Assembly (NCBI GenBank): GCA_002438075.1
Contig: DJSQ01000186.1
Location: 1 to 36,037 of the forward strand
Length of the DNA stretch: 36,037 bases
Source: Clostridiales bacterium UBA6330
Lineage (GTDB): Bacteria > Bacillota > Clostridia > Oscillospirales > CAG-272
Reading direction: 5' to 3'
A program made the position numbers and the translations under genes. Below, piece by piece: positions 29,640 through 36,037 of this stretch (positions are counted from its first letter, which is position 1; every line of letters begins with the position of its first letter). Under the pieces are notes generated by a model, which was not told the origin of the DNA, made no database searches, and worked only from the letters and a program-made list of their open reading frames with translations.

Positions 29640-30712
29640 AGCATCTGGCGGATATTTCGGACCTGTCGGTCGAGGAAATTGACGGTCTGATTGCAACGGC
29701 GGAGGACATCTCCGCGCATCCCGAGAAATACGAGGATGCCATGAAGCACAAAACGCTTGCAACGCTCTTTTTCGAGCCGTCCACGCGCACGCGGTTGAGC
29801 TTTGAGACGGCAATGCTGTCGCTGGGCGGCAGTGTTGCGGGCTTCTCCGATGCGGGCACCAGCTCGGCAACCAAAGGGGAAACGCTGGCGGACACCATCG
29901 AGGTTGTTTCGGGCTATGTGGATATCATCGCCATGCGGCATCCCGCCGAGGGCGCGCCGTATGTTGCCATGGCGCACTCGGAGGTCCCGATCATCAATGC
30001 GGGCGACGGCGGGCATTTCCACCCGACCCAGACGCTTGCCGACCTTCTGACCATCAAGCGCGAAAAGGGGAGACTGGACCGCCTGAAAATCGGCTTCTGC
30101 GGAGACCTGAAGTACGGCAGAACCGTGCATTCCCTGATTGCCGCAATGTCGCGCTACGAGGGGACCGAATTGGTTCTGATTTCGCCGCCCGAGCTGGCGC
30201 TCCCCGATTTCGTTATGGAGGAGACCGTCAAAGCAAAGGGCATTCCCTGCACAGTTTGCACCTCTCTGGAGGACGCAATCGGGGGCTTGGACGTGCTGTA
30301 CATGACCCGCGTTCAGAAGGAGCGCTTTGCGGACCTTGCGGAATACGAGCGGCTCAAGGATTTGTACATTCTGGACGGGAAAAAGCTGAATATGGCAAAG
30401 CCCGACACCATCGTTCTGCATCCGCTTCCGCGCGTGAATGAAATCACCGTGGACGTGGACCGCGACCCGCGCGCCTGCTACTTCAAGCAGACAAGAAACG
30501 GCAAGCTGATGCGGATGGCGCTGATTCTGAAGCTGATGAACGAGCGGAGCCTGCCCGACACCGACCGCACACGCGGCGAGTCGGTCACGGGCGCGTGGGC
30601 TTGTCCCAATCCGCACTGCGTGACCCGTTCGGAGCGGTGCCTGCCGTCGCGCTTCTATCGGGACGCAAACGGCGTGCTTCGGTGCGGGTATTGTGACGGG
30701 ATTGTCGGTTGA
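29636..30712 (+). CDS. pyrB: Aspartate carbamoyltransferase fused to a PyrI-like zinc domain
   Basis: 358 residues, about 50 longer than a plain PyrB. Residues 1 to about 305 are the catalytic chain: FFEPSTRTRLSFE binds carbamoyl phosphate, GDGGHFHPTQTLADLL and MTRVQKERF follow, and HPLPR is the C-terminal active-site motif. The extra tail (about 315-358) has C323-x4-C328 (CPNPHC) and C350-x2-C353 (CGYC) separated by 21 residues, the spacing and wording of the zinc domain of the regulatory chain PyrI (CPNSNC...CKYC in E. coli). The nucleotide-binding allosteric domain of PyrI is missing. It makes carbamoyl aspartate, the second step of UMP synthesis. It is the last gene of the operon. Confidence 0.94.
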   Translation: MKHLADISDLSVEEIDGLIATAEDISAHPEKYEDAMKHKTLATLFFEPSTRTRLSFETAMLSLGGSVAGFSDAGTSSATKGETLADTIEVVSGYVDIIAMRHPAEGAPYVAMAHSEVPIINAGDGGHFHPTQTLADLLTIKREKGRLDRLKIGFCGDLKYGRTVHSLIAAMSRYEGTELVLISPPELALPDFVMEETVKAKGIPCTVCTSLEDAIGGLDVLYMTRVQKERFADLAEYERLKDLYILDGKKLNMAKPDTIVLHPLPRVNEITVDVDRDPRACYFKQTRNGKLMRMALILKLMNERSLPDTDRTRGESVTGAWACPNPHCVTRSERCLPSRFYRDANGVLRCGYCDGIVG

Positions 30713-30726
30713 ATTCGCATTTTCCC

Positions 30727-30755
30727 TTGACAAAGTCGCCGCGCGCAGGTATAAT
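30727..30755 (+). promoter_or_regulatory. Promoter of the solute-binding protein/kinase operon
   Basis: TTGACA (30727-30732), 17-bp spacer, TATAAT (30750-30755). The -35 begins 15 bases after the pyrB stop. No terminator is seen between, so pyr transcripts may also run into this operon. Confidence 0.92.
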
Positions 30756-30790
30756 ATAACTGTAAACAGGTTGACTGACAGGAGGATTGC

Positions 30791-31597
30791 ATGAGAGTCC
30801 GAATCAAGAGAATTGCGTTTTTGCTTGCCGCTCTGTTCCTTTTGACGGCGCTTTCGGGATGTGGGAAAAAGGCTTCGGAGCCAGATGACTCCGACCTTCC
30901 CGCCCTGATCATCGGCAGTGACGAGTATCTGCCGTATTTCTATACCGACGGTGACGGTGACTTTGCGGGGATTGATGTTGACCTCGCGCGGGAAGCCTGT
31001 CGCAGATTGGGGCTGCGCGCAGAATTTCGTCAGATTACATGGGGAAATAAGGATGCTTATCTGGAAAGCGGGGAAATTGACTGTCTCTGGGGGAGCTTTT
31101 CCATGACGGGGCGCGAGGACCGCTACGCATGGGCAGGTCCGTATATGACCAGCCGTCAGGTTCTGCTGGTTGCCGAGGACAGCCCGGTCACAACGCTCTC
31201 CGATCTGGAAAACAGGAGAGTCGGGGTTCAGTTTACCTCCAAGCCGGACGAACTGTTCTCCGCAGGCGGCGAGATCGGCTTTCCGACACTCCGCTCGCTT
31301 TACTGCTTCTCTGGGACCGAGGAGTTGCTCGCGGCGCTCCGCAAGGGCTACGTGGATGCTATTGCAGGGCATGAGACCATGTTTCTGGAGCATATGAAAA
31401 CCGCAACGGGAAGCTATCGGATTCTGGAGGAGCCGTTGCTGGAGGTTCGGCTCGGCGTGGCGTTTGCCAAGAACGATGGCGAGCAGGCTGCGGCAAGGCT
31501 GACCGAGGTTCTGCGCGATATGTATGAGGACGGCTTTGTTGCATCGGTCCTGGAACGCTACGGCGTTTCGGCGGAAAGGGCAACGGTGGGAGAATGA
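30791..31597 (+). CDS. Lipoprotein solute-binding protein (family 3), putative sensor partner
   Basis: 268 residues. A lipoprotein signal peptide (basic start, hydrophobic 8-21) ends in the lipobox LSGC with C24 as the lipidated residue. The rest is an SBP_bac_3 fold: LIIGSDEYLPYFYTDGDGDF, GIDVDLAREACRRLG, WGSFSMTGREDRYAWAGPYM and VGVAFAKND-like segments. Such proteins bind amino acids or similar small solutes outside the cell. No permease or ATPase is present. Instead the gene overlaps a histidine kinase gene by 4 bases (ATGA), so it more likely presents a ligand to the kinase than feeds a transporter. AGGAGG lies 5 bases before the ATG. Confidence 0.9.
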   Translation: MRVRIKRIAFLLAALFLLTALSGCGKKASEPDDSDLPALIIGSDEYLPYFYTDGDGDFAGIDVDLAREACRRLGLRAEFRQITWGNKDAYLESGEIDCLWGSFSMTGREDRYAWAGPYMTSRQVLLVAEDSPVTTLSDLENRRVGVQFTSKPDELFSAGGEIGFPTLRSLYCFSGTEELLAALRKGYVDAIAGHETMFLEHMKTATGSYRILEEPLLEVRLGVAFAKNDGEQAAARLTEVLRDMYEDGFVASVLERYGVSAERATVGE

Positions 31598-33807
31598 AAA
31601 TCAAAATGCATCCCCCAAAAGTGCCGATTTCCCGAAAGCTGCTTTTGATTCTGATTCTGCTGACCGGTTGGCTGACCATGCTGGTCTTTGAATACATTCT
31701 CGGCACCCGTGCCGGGCTGCTCAAGGCGCGGGAACGGCTGAAGGCGGAGAGTGCTTACATCTCGGAGCAATGTATTCTGTATGACGAGGTTGGCTCCGAA
31801 GAGGAAACAAAAAGCCTGATTCGAATTGCAGACAAAGCGCTTCAACTACAGCGGATTTACCGAGAGGACGGCAATCGCTTCAGCGATGAGACCATTCATG
31901 AATACATGGAAAACTTTCGCCTGACGGGAATTATTCTGACCGAGGCCGGAAATGAGAGCGGAACCCTTTTCTTCTCGCAGGAAAAGTCTATGTTTTCTGT
32001 GTGGAAGGAGGTACTCGAAAAATCCGTTTCGGTCATGGACCATTACGGGAAGGTGTATTCCGATCGCTTTTTTCATTCGGACGGCTACTGCTATGATTTT
32101 TCCGTTGTTGCAAGGCAGGATAAGCGCGGGCTGATTCTTTGCTATATGCAACAGGAGACCGCCGCAGTGCAGGGGACCGAGCTGTCGGTCCGTACCCTGC
32201 TTTCCGGATATACCTTTACAACCGATGGAATCGTTGCGGTGACAAACGAAAATCGGGTGATCGGAAGCAACAGTGAAGACTTGATTGAGCAAAACGCATC
32301 GGAATGTGAACTGATCCGACTGGCGCAGAACGCAAAGAATCCGAATCGTATTCTGCCGAGGATCAACCTGAACGGCACGGTTTATTACACTCTTTGGGAC
32401 AGGAGCAAAAGCTATTGCGTTTACCTGTTCTATCCCGCAAAGGAGGTATTCACCTCGCGGTCGATGATGATTTCCTATTCCTCGGTGCTGTACGCGATTC
32501 TCGCAGGCGTGGTTCTGTGGATGTGGTTTCACGCCGAGAGCCGCCGCAGAATTACCGAAATGCGGAATGCGGAGCAGTATCACGCCGAGTTGAACCGTCT
32601 TGCAAACGATGCCATTCGCGCAAACGATGCAAAAACCGACTTTCTGCGCCGTATGAGTCACGATATCCGCACGCCGGTCAACGGAATTCGAGGAATGCTG
32701 GACATGGCGGAATACTATGACGACAATGCAGAAAAGCGCAAGGAATGCTACGAAAAGATGCGGGAAGCGTCGGGGTATCTGCTGGAGCTTGTGACCGACG
32801 TGCTGGACATGAGCAAGCTGGAGCAGGGAGACGTGATGTGGAAGGACGAAAAATTCCGCATTGACCGCGTATTTGATGAAATCTGCTCCATGATGAAGCA
32901 ACAGGCGCGCGAGAAGGGCGTGGAGCTGAGCTCGCAGACCGAAAATATCCGCCACTCGTATCTTGTCGGCAGTGCGGTCTGCTTCCGCCGCGTTTGCCTG
33001 AACCTCATCGGCAACGCGATTAAGTACAATCGGATGGGCGGAACCGTCCTTGTCAGCTGTCGGGAGGAGGGCGAGGAGGACGGAAAAGCGGAGTTCGTCT
33101 TTACCTGTGCCGATACGGGAATCGGCATGAGCGAGGAGTTTATGCAGCATATGTACGAGCCGTTTGCGCAGGAGGACCTCTCCTTCAAAGCCTCCTACAA
33201 CGGCACGGGGCTGGGGCTTGCCATCGTGAAAAAGCTGGTGGACCGTCAGGGCGGCACCATTTCGGTGGAGAGCACGCGCGGGGTCGGCACCACCTTTACG
33301 GTGCGTCTGCGCTTCCGCATCGATACGGAAGGCGAGGACCGCCCGCAGACACGCGCCATTCAGATTCTGCGTGAGGACGGCGACCATGCGCTGTCCGGTG
33401 CGAAAATCCTGATTGCCGAGGACAACGACCTGAACATGGAGATTGCGCAATTCATTCTGGAGCGCTCGGGTGCAACCGTGGTGCGCGCGGTCAACGGCAA
33501 GGAGGCTGTGGACCGCTTCATGGCATCCAAAGCGGGCGAATTGGACCTGATTCTGATGGATTTGATGATGCCCGTGATGGACGGTCTGCTTGCAACGCAG
33601 GTCATCCGCGCCTCGGGGCATCCCGATGCAAAGACCGTCCCGATTGTTGCCATGACAGCGAATGCTTACGCGGATGACGTGGAGCGCTCGCTGAAATCGG
33701 GCATGAACGGGCATCTTGCAAAGCCGCTTGACGCGGGAAAGCTCGTGGACACGGTGGTGGCGTATTACAAAAAGAGAAAGGCAGAGAAAGAGAACCATGA
33801 CGGTTAA
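31594..33807 (+). CDS. Membrane hybrid histidine kinase with receiver domain
   Basis: 737 residues. A first membrane helix (about 14-36) and a second (about 292-312) bracket a roughly 255-residue extracellular sensor of unknown fold. After the second helix come a coiled segment, HisKA with the H-box RRMSHDIRTPVNG (H356), HATPase_c with N-box NLIGNAIKYN, DTGIGM and GTGLGLAIVKKLV, and a receiver domain with phospho-acceptor D656 in LILMDLMMPVMDG and the conserved lysine in HLAKPLD. Phosphate should go H356 to D656 and then to a histidine on the HPt protein encoded next, which overlaps by 11 bases. The solute-binding lipoprotein upstream is the likely input. Confidence 0.94.
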   Translation: MKIKMHPPKVPISRKLLLILILLTGWLTMLVFEYILGTRAGLLKARERLKAESAYISEQCILYDEVGSEEETKSLIRIADKALQLQRIYREDGNRFSDETIHEYMENFRLTGIILTEAGNESGTLFFSQEKSMFSVWKEVLEKSVSVMDHYGKVYSDRFFHSDGYCYDFSVVARQDKRGLILCYMQQETAAVQGTELSVRTLLSGYTFTTDGIVAVTNENRVIGSNSEDLIEQNASECELIRLAQNAKNPNRILPRINLNGTVYYTLWDRSKSYCVYLFYPAKEVFTSRSMMISYSSVLYAILAGVVLWMWFHAESRRRITEMRNAEQYHAELNRLANDAIRANDAKTDFLRRMSHDIRTPVNGIRGMLDMAEYYDDNAEKRKECYEKMREASGYLLELVTDVLDMSKLEQGDVMWKDEKFRIDRVFDEICSMMKQQAREKGVELSSQTENIRHSYLVGSAVCFRRVCLNLIGNAIKYNRMGGTVLVSCREEGEEDGKAEFVFTCADTGIGMSEEFMQHMYEPFAQEDLSFKASYNGTGLGLAIVKKLVDRQGGTISVESTRGVGTTFTVRLRFRIDTEGEDRPQTRAIQILREDGDHALSGAKILIAEDNDLNMEIAQFILERSGATVVRAVNGKEAVDRFMASKAGELDLILMDLMMPVMDGLLATQVIRASGHPDAKTVPIVAMTANAYADDVERSLKSGMNGHLAKPLDAGKLVDTVVAYYKKRKAEKENHDG

Positions 33808-34144
33808 GGAATGCTACGAACAGTTGGGCGAGGATTACGGAACGGTTGCCGAGCGCTTCGGCGATGACGCAATGGTGCGGCATTTCTGCGGTCGCTTCCT
33901 ACAGGACAACAGCTTTTCGGACCTGACCGCTGCGCTGAAGCGGGGCGATGCGGAAGCTGCCTTCCGCGCGGTCCATACGCTCAAGGGCGTTTGCCTCAAC
34001 CTCGGCTTCGGACAGCTCGGCAAAGCCGCCTCGGACCTGACGGAATACCTGCGCGGCAGACCCGATACGGAGGGGTGCGATGCGCTCTATTTCGCCGTTG
34101 CAACCGAGTACCGCCGCGTGGCGGATGCACTTCGGATGCTATAA
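33797..34144 (+). CDS. Free-standing HPt phosphotransfer protein
   Basis: 115 residues, a single HPt four-helix domain with the phosphorylated histidine H60 in AFRAVHTLKGVCLNLG. ATG 33797 overlaps the kinase stop by 11 bases. It has no kinase or output domain, so it should shuttle phosphate from the receiver of the upstream hybrid kinase to a response regulator that is not in this window. It is the last gene before the terminator that the insertion sequence has split. Confidence 0.9.
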   Translation: MTVKECYEQLGEDYGTVAERFGDDAMVRHFCGRFLQDNSFSDLTAALKRGDAEAAFRAVHTLKGVCLNLGFGQLGKAASDLTEYLRGRPDTEGCDALYFAVATEYRRVADALRML

Positions 34145-34158
34145 CACCGATTCCAAAA

Positions 34159-34182
34159 AGCGCCGCGGATGCCCGCGGCGCT
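34159..34182 (+). repeat. Left copy of duplicated terminator hairpin (IS target site duplication)
   Basis: A 10-bp stem, AGCGCCGCGG with CCGCGGCGCT, and loop ATGC. The identical 24 bases lie at 35806-35829 on the other side of the IS. The loop reads ATGC in both copies, not its reverse complement, so this is a direct duplication and not part of an inverted repeat. This copy keeps the A-run on its left (CCAAAAA from 34153) but has lost the T-run on its right, so it can terminate only leftward transcripts. The exact TSD length is 22-24 bp, depending on where the IS ends. Confidence 0.85.
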
Positions 34183-34198
34183 CAGATTACTGACAAAG
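34183..34198 (+). repeat. Left terminal inverted repeat of the IS
   Basis: CAGATTACTGACAAAG, perfect complement of 35790-35805. Its inner half is also the outer arm of the subterminal hairpin 34192-34229. Confidence 0.92.
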
Positions 34199-34229
34199 GA
34201 CTCAGAACGCTTGTTCAGAGTCCTTTGTC
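34192..34229. other. Subterminal hairpin at the left end of the IS
   Basis: GACAAAGGACTC (34192-34203) pairs perfectly with 34218-34229, with a further GAAC/GTTC inside. No T-run follows. Such end hairpins in IS elements are thought to reduce transposase expression from outside transcripts. The transposase promoter lies just beyond it. Confidence 0.6.
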
Positions 34230-34233
34230 GTAC

Positions 34234-34262
34234 TTTACAAGGACATAGAAAAGTGGTATAAT
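34234..34262 (+). promoter_or_regulatory. Transposase promoter
   Basis: TTTACA (34234-34239), 17-bp spacer, TATAAT (34257-34262), extended -10 TGG. Confidence 0.85.
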
Positions 34263-34294
34263 AAAAGGAGAACAGGAAGTACGGAGGAAGAGCA

Positions 34295-35806
34295 ATGTAT
34301 ACGGAAAGAAGCGGGAAGCAAAACAAACTGGAAATGGTGGTGTTGGAAGAGCTTGTGCCACAGGATCACCTTTTGAGAAAGATTGATGCAACCATAGATT
34401 TCAGCTTTATCAATAAAATCTGCAAGCCGTATTATTGCGAAAACAACGGACGCCCCGCAATAGAGCCGGAGGTCCTTTTCCGTATGCTGTTCATAGGATA
34501 TCTGTATGGTATCCGAAGTGAAATCAGATTACTCAAAGAGATTGAGGTGAACGTAGCCTACCGATGGTTCATCGGTTACGATCTGACCGAAAAGCTTCCT
34601 GACGTAAGCGTAATATGGCAAAACAGGCTTCGCAGATACAAGGGCACCGACGTTCCGCAGCAGATATTCGACGAGATCGTTCGTCAGGCAATGGCAAAGG
34701 GACTTGTAGGCGGAAAGATTCTGTATTCGGACAGTACCCATTTGAAAGCCAATGCCAACAAGAACAAGTTTGTGGAAAAGCAAGCAAAGGTTGAAGCAAA
34801 GGAATATATCGATGATCTGAACAAAGCCATCAATGAAGACCGTACTGCACATGGGAAAAAGCCCTTGAGGTTTGACGGAGATGAGATCAAAGAAGAGAAC
34901 GAGGAAGAAAAAGAAAACTACTTTGACGATGACAGTCAGGGCGGTAACGCAAGCGGTGGAAACGGTGGGGTTAAGACAGTAAAGGCGAGTACCACAGACC
35001 CCGACAGCGGATTTATGCACAGGGACGGTAAACCGCAAGGCTTCTTCTATCTTGACCACAGAACCGTAGACAGCAAGCATAACATTATCACCGACGTGTT
35101 TGTAACCCCCGGAAATACCAATGATGTGAAGCCATATCTTAGCAGACTCAGAACACAGATTGACAAGTTTGGATTTCAAGTAAAGTACGTAGGACTTGAC
35201 GCAGGCTACAATGTTTCAAGCATTTGCAAGTATCTTTACGACATGGGAATACAGGCGGCTATGGGACACCGCCGCGGCTGCCAACAGAAAGGAACATACG
35301 GAAAGTACAAATTCACCTACCTACCCGAATGGGACGTATATATCTGCCCTGAGCATAAGTATCTGGAATATGTGACCACAGACAGAAACGGTTACAAGGA
35401 GTACAAATGCAAGGGCGACAGATGTGCAAATTGTCCGAGACGGGAGGAATGTTTCAGTGCGAAGCAGGAAAGAAAGAGCTTACGCCGCCACGTATGGGAA
35501 GATTTCAAGGATATGGCGTATACCTTTACCCATACGGAAAAGGGTAAGAGCATTTACAAGAGAAGAAAGGAAACGGTGGAGCGCAGCTTTGCCGATTCCA
35601 AAGAATTACATGGTCTCCGTTATTGCCATATGCGGGGGCTTTCTAAGGTTGCCGAGCAGTGCCTGCTCACTGCCGCCGTGCAGAATATGAAGAAAATAGC
35701 CTACCTCTGCTGGAGGAATACCTCTGATTTCTTCGCCCTTTTTCTCTGTTTTGGCAAAAAAACAAAGCCTATCTCTTGCTTGAGATGGGCTTTGTCAGTA
35801 ATCTGA
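34295..35806 (+). CDS. IS1182-family transposase
   Basis: 503 residues. The N-terminal DUF772-type region (about 15-95; LVPQDHLLRKID, GRPAIEPEVLFRMLFIGYLYG) is followed by the DDE catalytic region. Its acidic residues are likely D in LYSDSTHLKANANK, D in YVGLDAGYNV and E in KETVERSFADSKELHGLRY. A cysteine cluster (CKGDRCANCPRREEC) lies before the last motif, typical of the family. GGAGG precedes the ATG. The frame has no stop or shift. The stop codon TGA overlaps the right end of the element. Confidence 0.95.
   Translation: MYTERSGKQNKLEMVVLEELVPQDHLLRKIDATIDFSFINKICKPYYCENNGRPAIEPEVLFRMLFIGYLYGIRSEIRLLKEIEVNVAYRWFIGYDLTEKLPDVSVIWQNRLRRYKGTDVPQQIFDEIVRQAMAKGLVGGKILYSDSTHLKANANKNKFVEKQAKVEAKEYIDDLNKAINEDRTAHGKKPLRFDGDEIKEENEEEKENYFDDDSQGGNASGGNGGVKTVKASTTDPDSGFMHRDGKPQGFFYLDHRTVDSKHNIITDVFVTPGNTNDVKPYLSRLRTQIDKFGFQVKYVGLDAGYNVSSICKYLYDMGIQAAMGHRRGCQQKGTYGKYKFTYLPEWDVYICPEHKYLEYVTTDRNGYKEYKCKGDRCANCPRREECFSAKQERKSLRRHVWEDFKDMAYTFTHTEKGKSIYKRRKETVERSFADSKELHGLRYCHMRGLSKVAEQCLLTAAVQNMKKIAYLCWRNTSDFFALFLCFGKKTKPISCLRWALSVI
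35762..35795 (+). terminator. Hairpin at the right end of the IS
   Basis: A 14-bp stem (35762-35775 with 35782-35795, one G-U pair) that overlaps the end of the transposase gene and the right inverted repeat. It mirrors the left-end hairpin. No T-run follows, so its role may be protection of the ends rather than termination. Confidence 0.5.
35790..35805 (-). repeat. Right terminal inverted repeat of the IS
   Basis: CTTTGTCAGTAATCTG, perfect complement of the left repeat at 34183-34198. Confidence 0.92.
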
Positions 35807-35834
35807 GCGCCGCGGATGCCCGCGGCGCTTTTTG
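35806..35834 (+). terminator. Right copy of duplicated terminator hairpin, with T-tract
   Basis: The same 24 bases as 34159-34182, followed by TTTTT. The left A-run is missing, so it can terminate rightward transcripts only, including the transposase mRNA. Joining the left flank of one copy to the right flank of the other restores a symmetric 36-base terminator with 16-bp arms that originally ended the kinase operon. Confidence 0.85.
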
Positions 35835-35900
35835 GATGTCTGTATGAAGCCTGTTCTTCGGTGTATGTGACATTACAGATAGTGGTTTATAGGTGTGTGT

Positions 35901-35928
35901 CCTTACACGAGTGCCGAGAGCTCGCCTG
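35901..35928 (+). repeat. Direct repeat, copy 1 (28 bp, period 109)
   Basis: Starts CCTTACACGAGTGCCGAGA and ends CGCCTG. It matches 36010-36037 at 26 of 28 positions. The second copy stops at the window edge, so the full repeat may be longer. Confidence 0.75.
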
Positions 35929-35934
35929 CCGGTG

Positions 35935-35995
35935 CCCCTGCGGGGTTCGACTGAACGCCGTAGGCGTTTGCTCTGAGATGACACCCGTTGGGAGT
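35935..35995 (+). other. Three small hairpins, each followed by CTGA, in non-coding DNA
   Basis: CCCC-TGC-GGGG (35935-35945), AACGCC-GTA-GGCGTT (35954-35968) and AC.CCC-GTT-GGG.GT (35981-35995). CTGA follows each, at 35951, 35973 and 35996, so the modules are 22-23 bases apart. No open reading frame with a ribosome binding site crosses 35830-36037. Function unknown. Confidence 0.5.
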
Positions 35996-36009
35996 CTGAA
36001 AACGCTCGC

Positions 36010-36037
36010 CCTTACACGAGTGCCGAGATCCCGCCTG
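36010..36037 (+). repeat. Direct repeat, copy 2 (cut by window edge)
   Basis: Identical to 35901-35928 except at two positions (20 and 22 of the unit). Confidence 0.75.

Larger units (their letters stand above)
34182..35806 (+). mobile_element. IS1182-like insertion sequence, complete
   Basis: About 1625 bp. Near-terminal inverted repeats CAGATTACTGACAAAG (34183-34198) and its complement (35790-35805) are perfect over 16 bp, or 17 if one more base (T/A) is counted. Counting it places the transposase stop codon fully inside the element. One intact transposase gene fills it. It is flanked by a 22-24 bp direct duplication of a terminator hairpin. Base composition is poorer in G+C than the host genes. 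Intact ends, target duplication and open frame suggest a recent, possibly active insertion. Confidence 0.92.

Noticed and set aside
34153..35835. Long 46-bp inverted repeats as true IS ends
   Set aside because: The loop ATGC has the same orientation at both ends. An inverted repeat would read GCAT on one side.
35901..36037. CRISPR array
   Set aside because: Only two imperfect repeats, a spacing of 81 bases and internal hairpins in the gap. No cas genes.

Overview
The window looks like a chromosomal segment of an anaerobic, endospore-forming Clostridia-type Firmicute, perhaps Oscillospiraceae-like. That placement is inferred from gene content, not from a search. The evidence is: a sporulation sigma factor of the SigG type, a NADH-linked trimeric [FeFe]-hydrogenase, a PyrK/PyrD type 1B dihydroorotate dehydrogenase pair, a YerC/TrpR-like regulator, strong AGGAGG-type ribosome binding sites, and many textbook sigma-A promoters, several with a TGG extended -10. 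The core is visibly G+C-rich. The first 3 kb and the insertion sequence near the right end are visibly more A+T-rich.

Left end (1-3211): one end of an integrated mobile element (phage or ICE type). Leftward genes are an XRE/Cro-like regulator, a small unknown protein and an excisionase-like protein cut by the window edge. Rightward genes are a CI/LexA-like S24 repressor, a small membrane zinc-ribbon protein and a tyrosine recombinase. The two directions meet in a compact switch with two consensus promoters and three related operators. The integrase gene lies beside the 3' end of a tRNA-Val gene, the probable attachment site.

Housekeeping core (3212-20933): tRNA-Val; a zinc-ribbon protein and a SigH-like sigma factor; an RsuA-type pseudouridine synthase and Tex; an MsmX/UgpC-type sugar ABC ATPase; hydCBA for the hydrogenase; a DivIVA-like coiled-coil protein with an XRE regulator; Hsp33, a methyltransferase and a YerC-like protein (leftward operon); a polytopic membrane protein; sigG; and a type IV pilin-like protein with its prepilin peptidase, separated by a terminator.

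Pyrimidine operon (20967-30712): one promoter and an attenuator-like leader precede pyrC-carA-carB-pyrK-pyrD-pyrF-pyrE-pyrB, tightly spaced or overlapping. All the steps from carbamoyl phosphate to UMP are encoded here. PyrB carries a C-terminal zinc domain that resembles the zinc domain of the regulatory chain PyrI, but there is no allosteric domain.

Right end (30727-36037): a lipoprotein solute-binding protein, a hybrid histidine kinase and a free HPt protein form an overlapping phosphorelay operon without a DNA-binding regulator. Its terminator has been split by an IS1182-like element that duplicated almost the whole terminator hairpin as its target site. After the IS comes a short repeat-rich, apparently non-coding stretch that runs to the window edge.
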